Shown here: piece by piece, positions 1 through 10,677 of the stretch | How the letters are laid out: each line of letters opens with the position of its first letter | Position numbering within the stretch: position 1 is the first letter of the stretch | Translations under genes and position numbers: made by a program | The notes under the pieces: model-generated | The model's database searches: none | Seen by the model: the letters and a program-made list of their open reading frames with translations, nothing else | Told to the model about the DNA's origin: nothing | Assembly: GCA_024867545.1 (NCBI GenBank) | Contig: JANFNE010000016.1 | Location: forward strand, 186,001 to 250,000 | From: Phytopythium helicoides | Lineage: Eukaryota > Oomycota > Peronosporomycetes > Pythiales > Pythiaceae | DNA: 64,000 nucleotides | Direction of reading: 5' to 3'

Positions 1-974
1 GCCACCGCCGTGAGTAGCAGTGTCAAGATGGTCGAGAGCCGATCGCCGAGTGCGTCCACGGCGAGGACAAACGATAGCGGTCCGAGCAGAGACAGCAGAA
101 ACATGATGAGCACGATGTTCTGCAGGTAGTAGTTGGGAATCCGCTGGACGCGCATGCGCACTTTGGTGGCCTTATGCGCCGGTGCTTCACGCAGGATCTG
201 GGGTACGAGGGGGTAGAACTCGGTCAGCGTCAGCGCCTCTCGGTGGAACTGCACGCTGCAAACCGTGAGATCGAAATGGTCCCATGATCGAGCGTCGTTC
301 AGTCGAAGGCTGATGCTCAAGTCCTGGACGTCAAATGGGAAAAGCTGTAGTTCCCACCGCTCTCGGAGCTGCACGTGGATGGATCGGTTCCACATGACCC
401 ACGTGAATCCTGGCAAGTCTCCACCGCCATAGACGCGAATGTCGGCAGGCTTGGTATCGTACGTTTCGACTGCGTTGAAAAAGCTAACACCCGGCATCAG
501 CGAGAGGTTTTCGAACTGCTCCATCTCTGCAGCCGTCATATTAGCGAAGTGACCGCTGTCGATGACTCTCTGAGCAACATCGCCCATGCCGATGGCGTGA
601 AGATCCACCGGCCAGAATAAGTAGATTGTGAACTTGACAGTGAAAGTTTCGTTCATCGGATCGATGTTCACGATGTCCATGATCGACGGGATGCAGTACA
701 ACCGGACTTTCTCGCCGCTTGTCGTGGTGGTGCTCACTGGTGATGCAGGAGCTGGCTTGGGTTTCCCTGGGGTCTTCCACACGCCGAAATCGGACACAAG
801 GTCGAGGACGTGGGTCTGAACGGTGCTTATTGGCGTCACACTTTCGCTCCACTCGAAAGGGGCTCGACCGGTGACGCAAGCAACCTTAGGTGGCAGTTCA
901 GGCTCAACGTAAAGAGCTGGAAAAGATGCATCAGGTGAAGGTGCACCAGGAACAGCGGCAGAAGTCTCGGTCAT
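1..974 (-). CDS. Pentameric ligand-gated ion channel, prokaryote-like (3' part outside window)
   Basis: One continuous frame runs from an ATG at 974 to the window edge, about 324 residues without a stop. Residues 1-95 are Pro/Ser/Thr-rich with no obvious signal peptide. They are followed by a beta-rich ligand-binding domain containing FPFDVQDLSI (about 316-345), the counterpart of the FPFDxQ Cys-loop signature but with both loop cysteines absent, as in bacterial homologues. M1 (RIPNYYLQNIV..., 60-150) and the start of M2 (GDRLSTILTLLLTAVA, 1-45) follow. Asp-Arg just before the M2 pore helix resembles the -1'/0' positions of cation-selective members (inference). The rest of M2, M3 and M4 lie beyond base 1. 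The family forms ion channels in the plasma membrane; the ligand cannot be predicted. Family assignment is confident. Confidence 0.85.
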   Translation of the reverse strand, partial: MTETSAAVPGAPSPDASFPALYVEPELPPKVACVTGRAPFEWSESVTPISTVQTHVLDLVSDFGVWKTPGKPKPAPASPVSTTTTSGEKVRLYCIPSIMDIVNIDPMNETFTVKFTIYLFWPVDLHAIGMGDVAQRVIDSGHFANMTAAEMEQFENLSLMPGVSFFNAVETYDTKPADIRVYGGGDLPGFTWVMWNRSIHVQLRERWELQLFPFDVQDLSISLRLNDARSWDHFDLTVCSVQFHREALTLTEFYPLVPQILREAPAHKATKVRMRVQRIPNYYLQNIVLIMFLLSLLGPLSFVLAVDALGDRLSTILTLLLTAV

Positions 975-1368
975 GGCCAAGTGTGCGAGACAGATTGTTG
1001 TCGACTGTTGGGATCGACTGGAGAGAGATCAAATGCGCTTGCGACGCTTTGAGTAGACGCCACAGTTTGCGACTGGAAGAAAGCACAACAAGCGAGAACT
1101 TTTTTTTTTTGAAGAAATACGAGCTTGCTATTTGACCCTAGGAAGAAAAAAAAGTTGGCTGCCCTCCGGCTCACACGAGGTCGACGGCATGGCGGCGCGG
1201 CTGCTGTTCAGATGTTAAATAGTGTACCGAGCGCGTCCAACCGAGCCAACGACTGCTCCAGCGCGAGTTCACTCAGCCTTCTCTCTACCGCTTGCAGTGG
1301 GCCGATTCCTTTATCCATCCTGTCCGTGAATCCGTCGAGCAATCGCTCAGGCACAAGCATCCTGGTCA
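975..1368. other. Intergenic, no gene seen
   Basis: This lies between the start of the channel gene and the end of the palmitoyltransferase gene (both minus strand). It contains a T10 run near 1100 and an A8 run near 1150. The frames across it show no family resemblance. Confidence 0.5.
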
Positions 1369-3063
1369 TTACACAATGTGGTTGTCCGGAACACTGGCAG
1401 GCGGACGGCCGTACATCACCATGGATGATCCGCTCGACACGAGATATCCGGGCAATGGCTGGTTCGTCGCGTTGTCACTTTCTCGCTCGTCACCAGAGTT
1501 GGAGAAGTACGCGCTTCCGGCGTCTGACCGTGGCGTTGTTGGCGTGGCTGGTGTCCCCGGCGTGTACGGAGCAGCAATGTATCCTGTAGTTCCGGTGGTT
1601 GATGCGGGTGTGTTCATCTCGTCGTCCGGAGTGGGCGGCTGCGCTGCCTTGCCGAATCCTAACTTCACATACGAACCAAAACCGCGAGGCTTCTCGACAC
1701 CGCTGCTCTGCCGCTCTCTCCGACTGCTGATGCGCTCGCGGATCTCGCCGCTCTGGTTGCTCAGCACCTCGAGGTCGTCGTCCACCTCGGCCTCGATGGC
1801 TGCCAGCTCCTCCTCTTCGCTCTGGACACTGCGTTCCGAGTTGCGTGACACGCTGTGCGTCTTGTTGTCGCTCGGCTTGGTCGAGTCTGCTGCGTCTTCC
1901 TCGCGAGTCTTTTTGCCCGAGCAGCACCCGCACAGACGCGCGAGCAGCGATTTGGGAGGCTACAAAGGCAGGTATGGTCATGTTAGTTACCCCGCGACAA
2001 GATTAACGTAGGCATTTTGTATAAATAGGCATGATGCTTGCACAAGTGCAGTGGCGTCAAGTGGGGTAGACACGTACGTTGGAGGTGTTTTCTCTGTCGC
2101 GCGCCATCTTGCGCCTTCGCTGCTGCACAATGTACTCGTACGTCGTGATGTTTTCATAGCCTGCAAATTTTGCCGGTGCACAAATTGTTAATCGCCGAGG
2201 GGATGGACAGTGACTAACAGCAAAAAACGTACACAGCTGGAAGTGGAAGAGCGTCAGCTGGCCGATCATGAACAGCCACGGGACGAGGAACGCGAGCAGC
2301 ACAATGTGGACGATGCGTAGCGATGACAGCGACAGGCTGTACTCGTCGTCGACGCAGAATCCCGTGGCTTCATCCTTGGAGATCGAGCAACCGTAGGACG
2401 TCGCGAGCCGGCGGCGCATCGAGTCCTCACTCGAGTAGCACTCGACGAGTACGACGATGCCGAAGGCGATCTGCACGGCGAGGAACACGGTGGCGCCGAT
2501 GACCGAGCCCAGAAAGTACTTGTAGTTCTTCTGGCCGACGCAGTTGTTGAGCCACTTGCAGTGGTGGTCGAACACGGCCACGCACTTGTCGCACAGCCGG
2601 CAGTGGCGGCTCTCCTTGTGTCTGCAGCGTAGAGCGGTCGCGTTAGCGCGCGAGCAAATAGATCTCCTAGAGCCTGAAGTCGTACACGAATTTCATGCAC
2701 ACGTTGCAGTAGACCTGGTCGTCCTGCGCGCGTAAGTCTCGCGTCCGTCTGCAGTCCACACACACACACACACAGCAGCGTCAGCACCACCTCCTCCGCG
2801 CTCTAAACCGTCTCATGAAGCTCTTGACTCCGCACCGATGGGCGCAGCACGCAGTCGTCCGCGGGGTCCGTGCCGGTGCAGACGACGACCGAGACGGTCG
2901 TGACGAGGCAGGCGGCCGCGTAGACGACCGAGGCGGTCACCGCGAGCGCACGCTCCAACGCAGGCGTGTAGAAGGCGAAGAAGAGCGCCATGATGGCGGG
3001 GAAGACCACCCAGGTGACGAGCTGCAGCGCGTGGAACGGCGTCTTCCACCCGTTTCGGCGCAT
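1369..3063 (-). CDS. DHHC-type protein S-acyltransferase (palmitoyltransferase), 5 exons
   Basis: Rebuilt exons are 3063-2836, 2723-2686, 2621-2233, 2160-2078 and 1959-1369. Every splice phase agrees and they give about 442 residues. Exon 1 holds two membrane segments and the TDPADD motif. Exons 2-3 rebuild the Cys-rich domain ([22 protein letters not shown]) leading into [17 protein letters not shown], with the catalytic DHHC Cys. Two more membrane segments follow, then TTYEY (the family TTxE motif), a CGCC cluster and a low-complexity acidic/Pro/Thr tail. The enzyme transfers palmitate from acyl-CoA to cysteines of membrane proteins, usually at Golgi or plasma membrane. The 72-bp intron 2161-2232 is divisible by three and stop-free, so its retention would insert 24 residues. 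The exon 1/2 junction is the least certain; a (CA)n run lies in that intron. Confidence 0.88.
2756..2774. repeat. Short (CA)n microsatellite inside a DHHC gene intron
   Basis: About nine CA dinucleotides lie in the first intron of the palmitoyltransferase gene, just upstream (minus strand) of a CTGCAG acceptor candidate. Confidence 0.8.
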
Positions 3064-3949
3064 CTCGACCGCTGACTTTGAGCGCGCGGATCTCGGCTTC
3101 TAGGGCCGCTGGAGACGCGCGGAGGCCGCGAGCGGGCGACTGAGACTCGCGCGCGACTGGCGAGCGGCAGGACGAGCCGCCGAGGGCCGCAGGGGCGCGC
3201 GCGCGGGCGACGGCAGCAGGAAGGAGCCCCGCGCTCTGAGCGCCAGGCCGCCGCTGCGAGTTTGTATACGTCGCCCAGGAAGGCAGTCCAAGGAAAGGAA
3301 CGAGAAAAAAAAAGGAGCCCCGCTCAAGCCGATCCGAAAATTACATATCGCCTTCGACGGGGTTTGTTGATCTCTTGATATTTGTATACGGCCATATTTT
3401 GCTAGTCGCCGTTCCGGTCCGAATTTACTCGAAAAAACTAAGGTTTTTCGTTCTTTCACGAGGTTTTAGTGTAAAACCTCATCAGGTTTTTCTAAACACG
3501 TAATTTATTCTGAAAATATACCCAAAAAAACGAACGCATGGCGAGGTTGGGAATGTGGCGTCGAGGCCGATTGGTGCAAGGATGATTCGCCGCGCTGCTG
3601 CTGCTGGCCACTTGGTGTTACTGCTGCGGTCTGCACCAAGCGAGCCTGGTCCGCGTGAAAAACTCTGCGGCGTGAAAAACTTTGGATTACGCCAAAACCT
3701 CTAGTGGCGCGGTGGCAATCACTCAACGATCGGGAGCCAGTCGACGGCGCTCAGATGGCTACAGCGCGCAACCAGACAACGGAGACCACTTCAACGTGGC
3801 CCAGCAAAGCTCAAACGCAGTGCCTCACGCACGTCCATCATTGGGATTATGCAGTGGATAAGTCAGATTGTGGTGGCGGTGATGAAGCTGTCACGATCTG
3901 CCGACTACTGCTCAACGCTACGTACGAGCCCCGATCGGGCCGCGTCCTC
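3064..3949. other. Intergenic between palmitoyltransferase and aldo/keto reductase
   Basis: The part near 3064-3250 is GC-rich and probably the 5' region of the palmitoyltransferase gene. The rest is mixed sequence with A-runs. The only structure seen is the inverted repeat listed separately. I find no credible coding region; the longer frames here have biased, low-complexity composition. Confidence 0.5.
3460..3480. repeat. Perfect 9-bp inverted repeat with 3-nt loop
   Basis: GAGGTTTTA, GTG, TAAAACCTC: a perfect short palindrome in intergenic sequence, with no T-run or gene end that would make it a terminator. Confidence 0.8.
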
Positions 3950-5006
3950 CTAGAGATGACGGCTGCGCAGCGTGTAGAGGAAGTCGGGCTCCCACAGCTT
4001 GGGCACAAACTGGACGATCGCGTCGATCTCCGCCTTGACCTCGGGCGTGAGCTTGTCGACGAACTCCAGGGCCTTGATGGTCTCCTCCAGTTGAGCAGAG
4101 TTGCGAGCGCCAAGAAGCACCGTCGACACGTTCTCGTTCGAGACGCACCAGGCAATCGCCAGCTGCGCCATCGAGCAGCCGAGCTTGGCAGCAATCGGCT
4201 CCAGCTGACGAGCCTTCTCCACCTTCTCATCAAAGTTGGAGATCCACGACATCGATTGAGCACTCGCCAGACGCGAGTTCTCCGGCACATTTTTGCTGTA
4301 CTTGCCCGTGAGGATGCCGCTCGCCAACGGCGACCACACAGTCAGTCCGAGCTTGTTGGTCTTAATCAAGGTCGGCGTACTGGAACTCCACCTTCGAGCG
4401 CTCGAGGATGTTGTACTCGGGCTGCTCCACAACCGGACGGATCATGTGGAGGCGGTCGGCAATGTCGCACGCTTCCTTGATCGCGGCCGGGGACCACTCG
4501 CTCGGTTCCCCAGTAGAGCGCCCAGCCCTGGTTGATGATGAAGTTCATGGCGCGGACGGTCTCCTCGATCGGCGTGTACTTCTCCGGGCGGTGGCAGAAG
4601 ATAATGTCGACGTACTCGAGCTCCAGCTTCTTGAGCGAGCGCTTGATGCCCTCGACGAGATGCTTGCGGCTGAGACCCTGGTCGTTAGGACCGTTCTCGG
4701 CTGGGTTGAAGCTCGTGCCGTTGAAGATCTTGGTGGTGATCACCAGGTCTTCACGAGCCCACACTCCGTCACTGACGCCCTTCTTGATAGCGCCGCCCAG
4801 CAGCACCTCGGCAGTGCCACTGGCGTAAATCTCGGCCGAGTCGATGAGGTTGATGCCGTGCTTGTACGCGTCTTCATGACCTCGTACCATCCGTCGACGG
4901 TATGGCTCGGGTCGGAGATCATCCATTGACCAAGTGCGAGCTTGGAGACCAGCAGACCCGAGTCGCCGAGGAAGCGGTAGGTCATCTTGGGCGAGGTCGT
5001 CGACAT
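3950..5006 (-). pseudogene. Aldo/keto reductase (Kv-channel beta-subunit-like), three frameshifts
   Basis: Read across three frames, this is a full-length AKR of about 350 residues with no intron needed. From ATG 5006 it begins [20 protein letters not shown]. It continues with [12 protein letters not shown] (catalytic Asp and Tyr), VITTKIF (catalytic Lys), [10 protein letters not shown] (catalytic His), then [28 protein letters not shown] and SMAQLAIAW. AKRs of this class reduce aldehydes or ketones with NADPH in a TIM barrel; the [11 protein letters not shown] context resembles the Kv-beta subfamily. Frame changes fall near 4873, 4507 and 4372, each corrected by a single base. The protein is well conserved between the breaks and all catalytic residues survive. 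It is therefore either a very young pseudogene or a normal gene with sequencing indels. Confidence 0.8.
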
Positions 5007-5400
5007 GATTTGCTGGCTCCGGAGTTTCTTGCTTGGACTTGCTTGGGCCGAAGCGAATTGGAAAATGATTGACCGGGGGGATTTGGATCGATTGTGTCGG
5101 CATCATGATGATGACGCGGTCCCTCTTGCTTACGGATTACCGGCAAAGATCTCGCGCATCATCGACCACATGATGCGTGGGGTGTAGTGACAGGGCATGC
5201 AGGACTGAACAATCATTTGATCACCCAGTTCCATGTGGCTCCCAAGGAAAGTCGTCCCAACAAATCCGCACGAATTCAAATCAACTGCCCAAAATTGGCA
5301 TGTCCGTTTCGAGCGTGAAGTCGTTTCACTCTGCTCGCCCTGGAGCTTCTTTGCCCCCATTTTTCCCGCCTCGACTCGTCAAGCAAACCCACAAGGAGAG
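5007..5400. other. Intergenic between divergent genes
   Basis: This is the shared upstream region between the aldo/keto reductase (minus) and the ARL2BP-like gene (plus). It presumably contains both promoters. I see no further coding sequence or clear motif. Confidence 0.45.
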
Positions 5401-6310
5401 ATGACTTCGCGCGGTATGACCATGTGTCCAACTGATCGTCAAGCGATGGTGCAGAAAGCCACTGACGAGGAGTGATGCCGGTGATGCAGGAGATGAGCCC
5501 GAGATCTCGGACGTGATGAGTTGCGAGGAGGGGGAGGAGATCTTTAGTAACGACGTGGGTGACGAGAACACGGAGGTTAGTTACATTACCATCGCGCCGT
5601 GGCGAGCAGCGAAAGTGTCTGATTTGCTGCTCGTAACTGGGTGTAGGAAGCCAAGTTTGATGAGATGATCGGCGTGCTTCAGGATATCTTGATTGATCCT
5701 GAATTTGTCAACATGCAAAACGACTTTTGCCTCAATAACTGCGGTAAGGAGTGCCAAACTGGCCTAGGAAGCTATGCTGGGAGCCTGTTCTAAATGTCTG
5801 CGGCACAGAGGTTTTCGAAAACGTGACGGAGAACAAACTTATCTACACCGACATCTTCCGTCAGTACACGACGCTCATCGGTGCGGAAATAGAGGGTGGT
5901 ATTGTCGTTTGATCCCAGCTGATATGGACTTTATAATCATTGTTCAGAAAACTTCCTGGAGCAACGATTGACCGAGAAGCTCGAGGTGACTAGAGCTAAC
6001 TTGCGGACTCCCTTGATAATGGTGGCGCTGATGGAAGATTGCGAAACGTAGTACTTCTCCATGGATGAGCTTTGCCGCCAGATCCAAGAGCATGAAGGTG
6101 GGTTATTGAATCGTATACCTCGGAGCTGTGAGTGATTCGTAATGGCTGCGATGCTTTGAAACAGACGAAATTCCTCTTGATGTGATCGACGTGCTTCTGA
6201 GCTGCTCGGACTTTGAGGAGTTCAAGATTCTGATGCTGTCGTTCAAGCAGAACGAAACACCAAACTTTGAGATCATGGGCGACCCGCTGGTGTGCGCTGG
6301 TGGAGATTGA
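5401..6310 (+). CDS. ARL2BP: ARL2-binding protein-like (BART domain), 7 exons
   Basis: Exons 5401-5437, 5490-5575, 5647-5743, 5809-5880, 5948-5985, 6052-6097 and 6165-6310 join in phase to a 173-residue protein. Family landmarks in order are FDEMIGVLQDILIDPEF, FENVTENKLIYTDIFRQY, ENFLEQRLTEKLE, FSMDELCRQIQEHEDEIP and LLSCSDFEEFKILML. These match the helical BART domain, which binds GTP-loaded Arl2/Arl3 and acts at cilia/basal bodies and mitochondria. That fits an organism with flagellated zoospores (inference). An apparent TAG stop at 6049-6051 is the splice acceptor of the fifth intron. The first exon is the weakest call; its 52-bp intron has a GTCAAG donor. Length matches the family's 150-180 residues. 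Confidence 0.85.
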
Positions 6311-6501
6311 GCGAGGAGTTTATCAATCGATACCTGCTTATGCAACCAATATCAATATTAGGTACCGAGTTCACCCTCACTCTAGCTAATTAGCAACATC
6401 TGCTCCATCTCATTGTGCATGACTGGTTTATTGCATCCCTTATAGTTAGCTAGGAGTTTAGTCGTGCATTTTTGTTGCTGCTGCTGGTAATGATGCTTAG
6501 T

Positions 6502-8383
6502 CTACATCATAGTGCAACCGCGGCCGCACGTGCACTTGGCCATCACCTCGGCCTCAAGTTGCTCGTCAGATGATGAGCGAGCACGCTGCAACGACACAAC
6601 TCGATTAGTGTACATTTTCAAGTACGCATCTCCGTGATTGCCAATGCGCACCTTAGTCTTCGAGCGTTTCTTTGCCTTCTTTTGGATTTCTTGGTCGGCT
6701 GTTCCACCTCCGTGGCTTCCTCCGGAACTGCATGGATAGTTGATTCGACCTCAGCAGTCTCGGACTTGCCGGCATCGACCAGTTCAGTATTCAGCTCTGA
6801 GCCCGAACGCTTGATCGGGCATCGAGATCATCACGTCAGAGTCGACAGTCACTGCCTCTGCCTTAGTTTCCAGCTCTTCCTCTTCTTCAACCTCGACGAT
6901 TTGGATCTCTTCACTCGATGCTGCCTCAATGTCAGCAATGATATCTCCAATCACGTCGACAAGGATCGTTAGCTCTTCAGGTTTAAGACCGATTGGTGGC
7001 TGCTCGACAGCCTCTGCTGACTCAGTCGGATGCTCAACAAGCTTGTTCAGTGAGGACAACTCCTGTATGCTTGTGGCGGTGGCGTCCACCTCGACAACTG
7101 AGTCTTGAAGAGGATCATCGAGAAAGCCATCCGTGGGATCAGCATCGTCACACTCACTCTCGGTTTCAGGAGAAGCATCTTTTGTACCTGCAGAGATCTC
7201 TTCGTCTGCAACGATTGGAGTCGACGAATCGAGAGCCTGGTTACACTCACCAGTTGCAAGTTCTTGCTCCAACTGCTCGAGTTGTTCGAAGATTTGCTCG
7301 TCCTCACCAACGTCTTCATCACCAGCTTCCTCTTTTTCCTTGTTCTCTGTAGACAGGATATTGCCTTGTTCGTTCGGAGCAGAAATCGCATCCACAACTT
7401 CACCACTCCTAACCTCGACTTCGTCTGCTGCGGCGGAGGCAATCAAATCTTTGAGAGCTGAAGCATTCATTCCAGCCTGCTCAAGCTTAGAAAGCGCCAT
7501 CTCGACCTGGATTGGGCGAACTCGTCAGTATACTCGTGCCATGACCGACAACAACAACAATTTTCGTGCCTCTTGGTTGGAAAAGCTCATTGCAGCTGAG
7601 TGTTTGACGATCGGTTGGAAGTCGTGACCCGAATGCTCAGTTGAAAACTTCATAAAGTGTTGGACGCAGAACAGGACCTGTCATAAGATGAAGCAGATTA
7701 GTCACAACAGCATTTGCAGCAAGTCATTCGAGACATTGTAGCGTACCTGAACCATGTTGGTACCTTCATACAGGTCATCCGTGCAAAACAGTGACAAATC
7801 GTTCATTCCGAGGCTACAATCGACCATAAATGGTGAGTTTTGAGATATTGCAAGATACGAAATCAGAAACGTACGCCTTGCATTGCTTGAGAAATACTGA
7901 AATATTCTCACGCTCTTTCCACGGAGCCATTCGCTGCGAGTACTTTCGGCTGATCGGTGAGATTGCGTTGGCAGCAGCTTGAGGAAATAGAACTTCCATC
8001 TTGATACGGATTCGAGATGAGCCAATGTTCAACGAGAACTGAAAAGACCAGGTTTGCACATCCGTACCAGCTCGCGGAGAACAATGCCCGACTTGAGGGC
8101 GTCGTGCAAATCGCTTGTGGGGAGTTTTCGCTTCAGGATACTTTCAAGCCAGACCATGATTTCCTACCATTGCCAAGTCAGGAGTCACTCTATGGATTGC
8201 ATGTTGAACGAACGACTTCGCACCCGCTGGCCGCTTTAGGTACTCGAGAGCGAGAGCCTTGTTGGTTGCCCACTTCTCGGACAGCGACAAACTCCGCTGT
8301 TTACCACCCAAGGGCGATGACAGCCCCGAGTCCATCGCAACTGCGTTGTCGCCCTCGGGCGTCACCTCGATCGACAGCTCCAT
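6502..8383 (-). CDS. Calponin-homology (CH) domain protein with acidic tail
   Basis: Exons 8383-8210, 8163-8049, 7977-7875, 7813-7747, 7677-7546 and 7506 onward agree in phase. Residues about 25-165 form a CH domain: KALALEYLKRP, VWLESILKRKLPTSDLHDAL, KSGIVLRELV, MAPWKERENISVFLKQCK, LGMNDLSLFCTDDLYEGTN. The single-CH layout resembles calponin/transgelin or IQGAP types, which bind actin or other cytoskeletal partners. The remainder is strongly acidic with an EQLEQLEQE coiled coil. The frame opened at 7500 stops at 6784-6786. The same phase reopens lower down and ends at 6502-6504 with VRIGNHGDAYLKMYTNRV and a Cys pair, so one more intron or a compensated frameshift is likely. Function beyond CH binding is unknown. 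Confidence 0.78.
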
Positions 8384-8743
8384 GCTTTCGCCTCGTTTCC
8401 TGCTTTTCTCTCTCTGGTTCTGCCTCCAAACTGCAGGATTGCCACTGCGAGATCGGTCGTTTTATTCTCGGGTGATTGATGCAGCTCCACCTCCATGAAT
8501 CTCCTAATTTTAGCGAGTGAAGCTGAGCTGGGAAACCGAGTCGCATGCAGCAGCAACCTTCAACCAGGTCAAGCCTACGTGTATTGTCTTTTCCTCACAC
8601 GTCGCATGAAAAATTGACTACAGGTACCAGTAGCTACCACTCCCAGCCACTTTCCGCCACCGAATCGCACCTAACCGAGAGCTCCTCCGGCCAACCAGCC
8701 AAAACGCGGCATTTCCATACTGAACGACGTCACGCCGGACGAG
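8384..8743. other. Divergent promoter region
   Basis: About 360 bp lie between the start of the CH-domain gene (minus) and the MAK11-like gene (plus). It holds no coding signal of its own and presumably serves as promoter for both. Confidence 0.45.
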
Positions 8744-10288
8744 ATGATCCGCATCGTGGCCGGCACGTACGAGGGCCTGCTGTACGGCTGGGAGCTGCCC
8801 ACAGATGCCCAGCAGCAGCCCAGCAAGATGAAGCTCACGTTCGGCTACTCGGCGCACTCGGAGTGCATCAAGAGCGTAGCGCTCATGGCCGCCAAGCAGG
8901 GCAAGACGCTCATCTCGGGCGGTGCCGACGAGATGATCAAGTGCGTTAGGGTGGCGGTTCTTCTCGGTGGTTTGGCGATGCTTAATTTGGTGGACTTACG
9001 TTTGGGGATGATGCGAGCAGAATCTACAATGTGAACAAGCGCGTGGAGGTCGGCAGCCTGATGGAGCAGAGTGGAGCCATCACGTGCCTCGAGTTTTTTG
9101 GGCAGAGCCACATGCTCAGTGGCAGCGCCGACAACTCGATCTGCATCTGGCGCACGTCAGACTGGAACTGCTTGCACATCCTCGGTGGACACAAGTGCGT
9201 GATGCTGCAGCTGCGTGAAATTGTAGAAGAGGATTTTTGTGCTGATGGTCTCGTGCTGCAACAGGGGCGAGATCAACGCGGTGGCGGTGCACCCAAGCGG
9301 CAAGATGTGCTTCTCGGTTGCGCGTGACAAGACGCTGCGCATGTGGAACCTAGTCAAGGGCCGCATTGCGTTCATCCGCCGACTCGAGAAGGAGGCGACA
9401 CAGGTGCTCATCTCGCAGAAGGGCACGCGCTACGCGCTCGGCTTTGGCAACGAGGTGTCCGTATTCAACACCAACGCCGAGGTGCGATGGCCGACAAGTC
9501 GAAGATTGTTGATAGCTGAGCTAATGAGGCGATGATGTTCTGAAACAGCTTATTGGCACATTGCAACACAAGCAGAGGATTCACTGCGCCTTATTCGCAA
9601 CGGACGATTACGTCGTGTGCGGTGGTGATGACAAGCATATTTATGTCTGGAAGACGGACGGAACGTACGTTTTGTTGTCGTTCATATCCCAGTTGCGAGC
9701 TGGCAACGAATCGTTATTGATCGTGTGAATTGGAACTATTCAGACTTGTCGCGAAGGCGACGCACAAGGATATCACCGCGCGCATTCGCGACATGCAAGT
9801 CGTGTACGTCCACGGCGAGGACACAGCTGCCGTGGATTGTGATCGCGACGACAAACGGCACGGTTCAAGTGTGGGATATGGCGGCCTTCAAGCTCGACCC
9901 GCTGGCTCCGGATGAGTCGAACGAAGGCATTGAGCCTGTGGCGTCCACGACGCTCATTAGCAAGCCGCGCATGACATGTTTGAGTGCTTGTCTCGCAACG
10001 GAGCTTGAGGGCTCGACCGAGACAGAAGCAGCGAGCACATCCGTCGGCAAGGCAAAGAAGAAGAAGGTCAAGGCCAAGGCGCCGGCTGTTAGCGCAAAAC
10101 TACCCGCTTCGGCCCCGCGGGTTGTTGTCGAAATGGACGGTGAAGATGCTGCTGTGGAGAAGCCTGCTGGTAAGAAGCAGCAACAGCAACAGAAGAAGCG
10201 AAAGGCAACAGAGCAAAACCAACAGTCTAACCAACAGCAGCCACAGCAGCAGAAGAAGAGGGCGAAGAAGGGCGGCAAGAAACAGTAA
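8744..10288 (+). CDS. MAK11: WD40 ribosome-biogenesis protein (PAK1IP1/MAK11 family)
   Basis: Exons 8744-8940, 9021-9194, 9265-9481, 9549-9664 and 9744-10288. The WD-repeat series is diagnostic: IVAGTYEGLLYGWELP, LISGGADEMIKIYNV, MLSGSADNSICIWRTSDW, INAVAVHPSGKMCFSV, DKTLRMWNLVKGR, IHCALFATDDYVVCGGDDKH and GTVQVWDM. It ends in a Gln/Lys-rich basic tail. Family members act in the nucleolus in 60S pre-ribosome assembly (yeast Mak11 with Rlp24; human PAK1IP1). Phases agree through exon 4. Exon 5 changes frame by one nucleotide near 9828, between HGEDTA and LPWIVIATT, so the last WD repeat and tail are in the other frame. A one-base sequence error is likely, since both sides stay conserved. No upstream in-frame ATG precedes 8744. 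Confidence 0.85.
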
Positions 10289-10677
10289 GTCGAAGTCGCT
10301 GCGTCCAGTCACTGCACACTTGCAGCCTCTGTCAGTTCGCTTAGTAAATAGACCCCATTGTGTTGTTTCTTCACGGAGCTTTGATGATCCAATTCTTGCC
10401 ATTCCACGAAGACCAAAACTGTGTAGTGAGCATGTCAGCGCCACTGGAAATCTGTCTGTTGCAAGTTCAGAAGTCAAGGCTTCATGTTGACCTCGGCTTC
10501 AACCCCACATAACAGAGCGCGCCATTTATACACTCATTAGTACCTAAATCTGGAGCATTATATTATTTCCTCTATTTCCGCAAGTCCTTCAAATATAACA
10601 TATAGAACCGCTTTAACACCCATTGGTCGGTTCCTTTCCGTTGCTCTTTCTCCATCGACTCGTCGCCTGGCGGAGCA
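10289..10677. other. Intergenic between two plus-strand genes
   Basis: The 3' region of the MAK11-like gene and 5' region of the next gene, with AT-rich stretches near 10550-10600. No coding or RNA gene recognised. Confidence 0.45.

Noticed and set aside
1292..2011. Plus-strand 239-codon frame
   Set aside because: Shadow of the palmitoyltransferase last exon, which is supported by splice phase and family motifs.
6049..6051. TAG in the ARL2BP exon taken as nonsense
   Set aside because: It is the intron acceptor; splicing there keeps the family sequence in frame.
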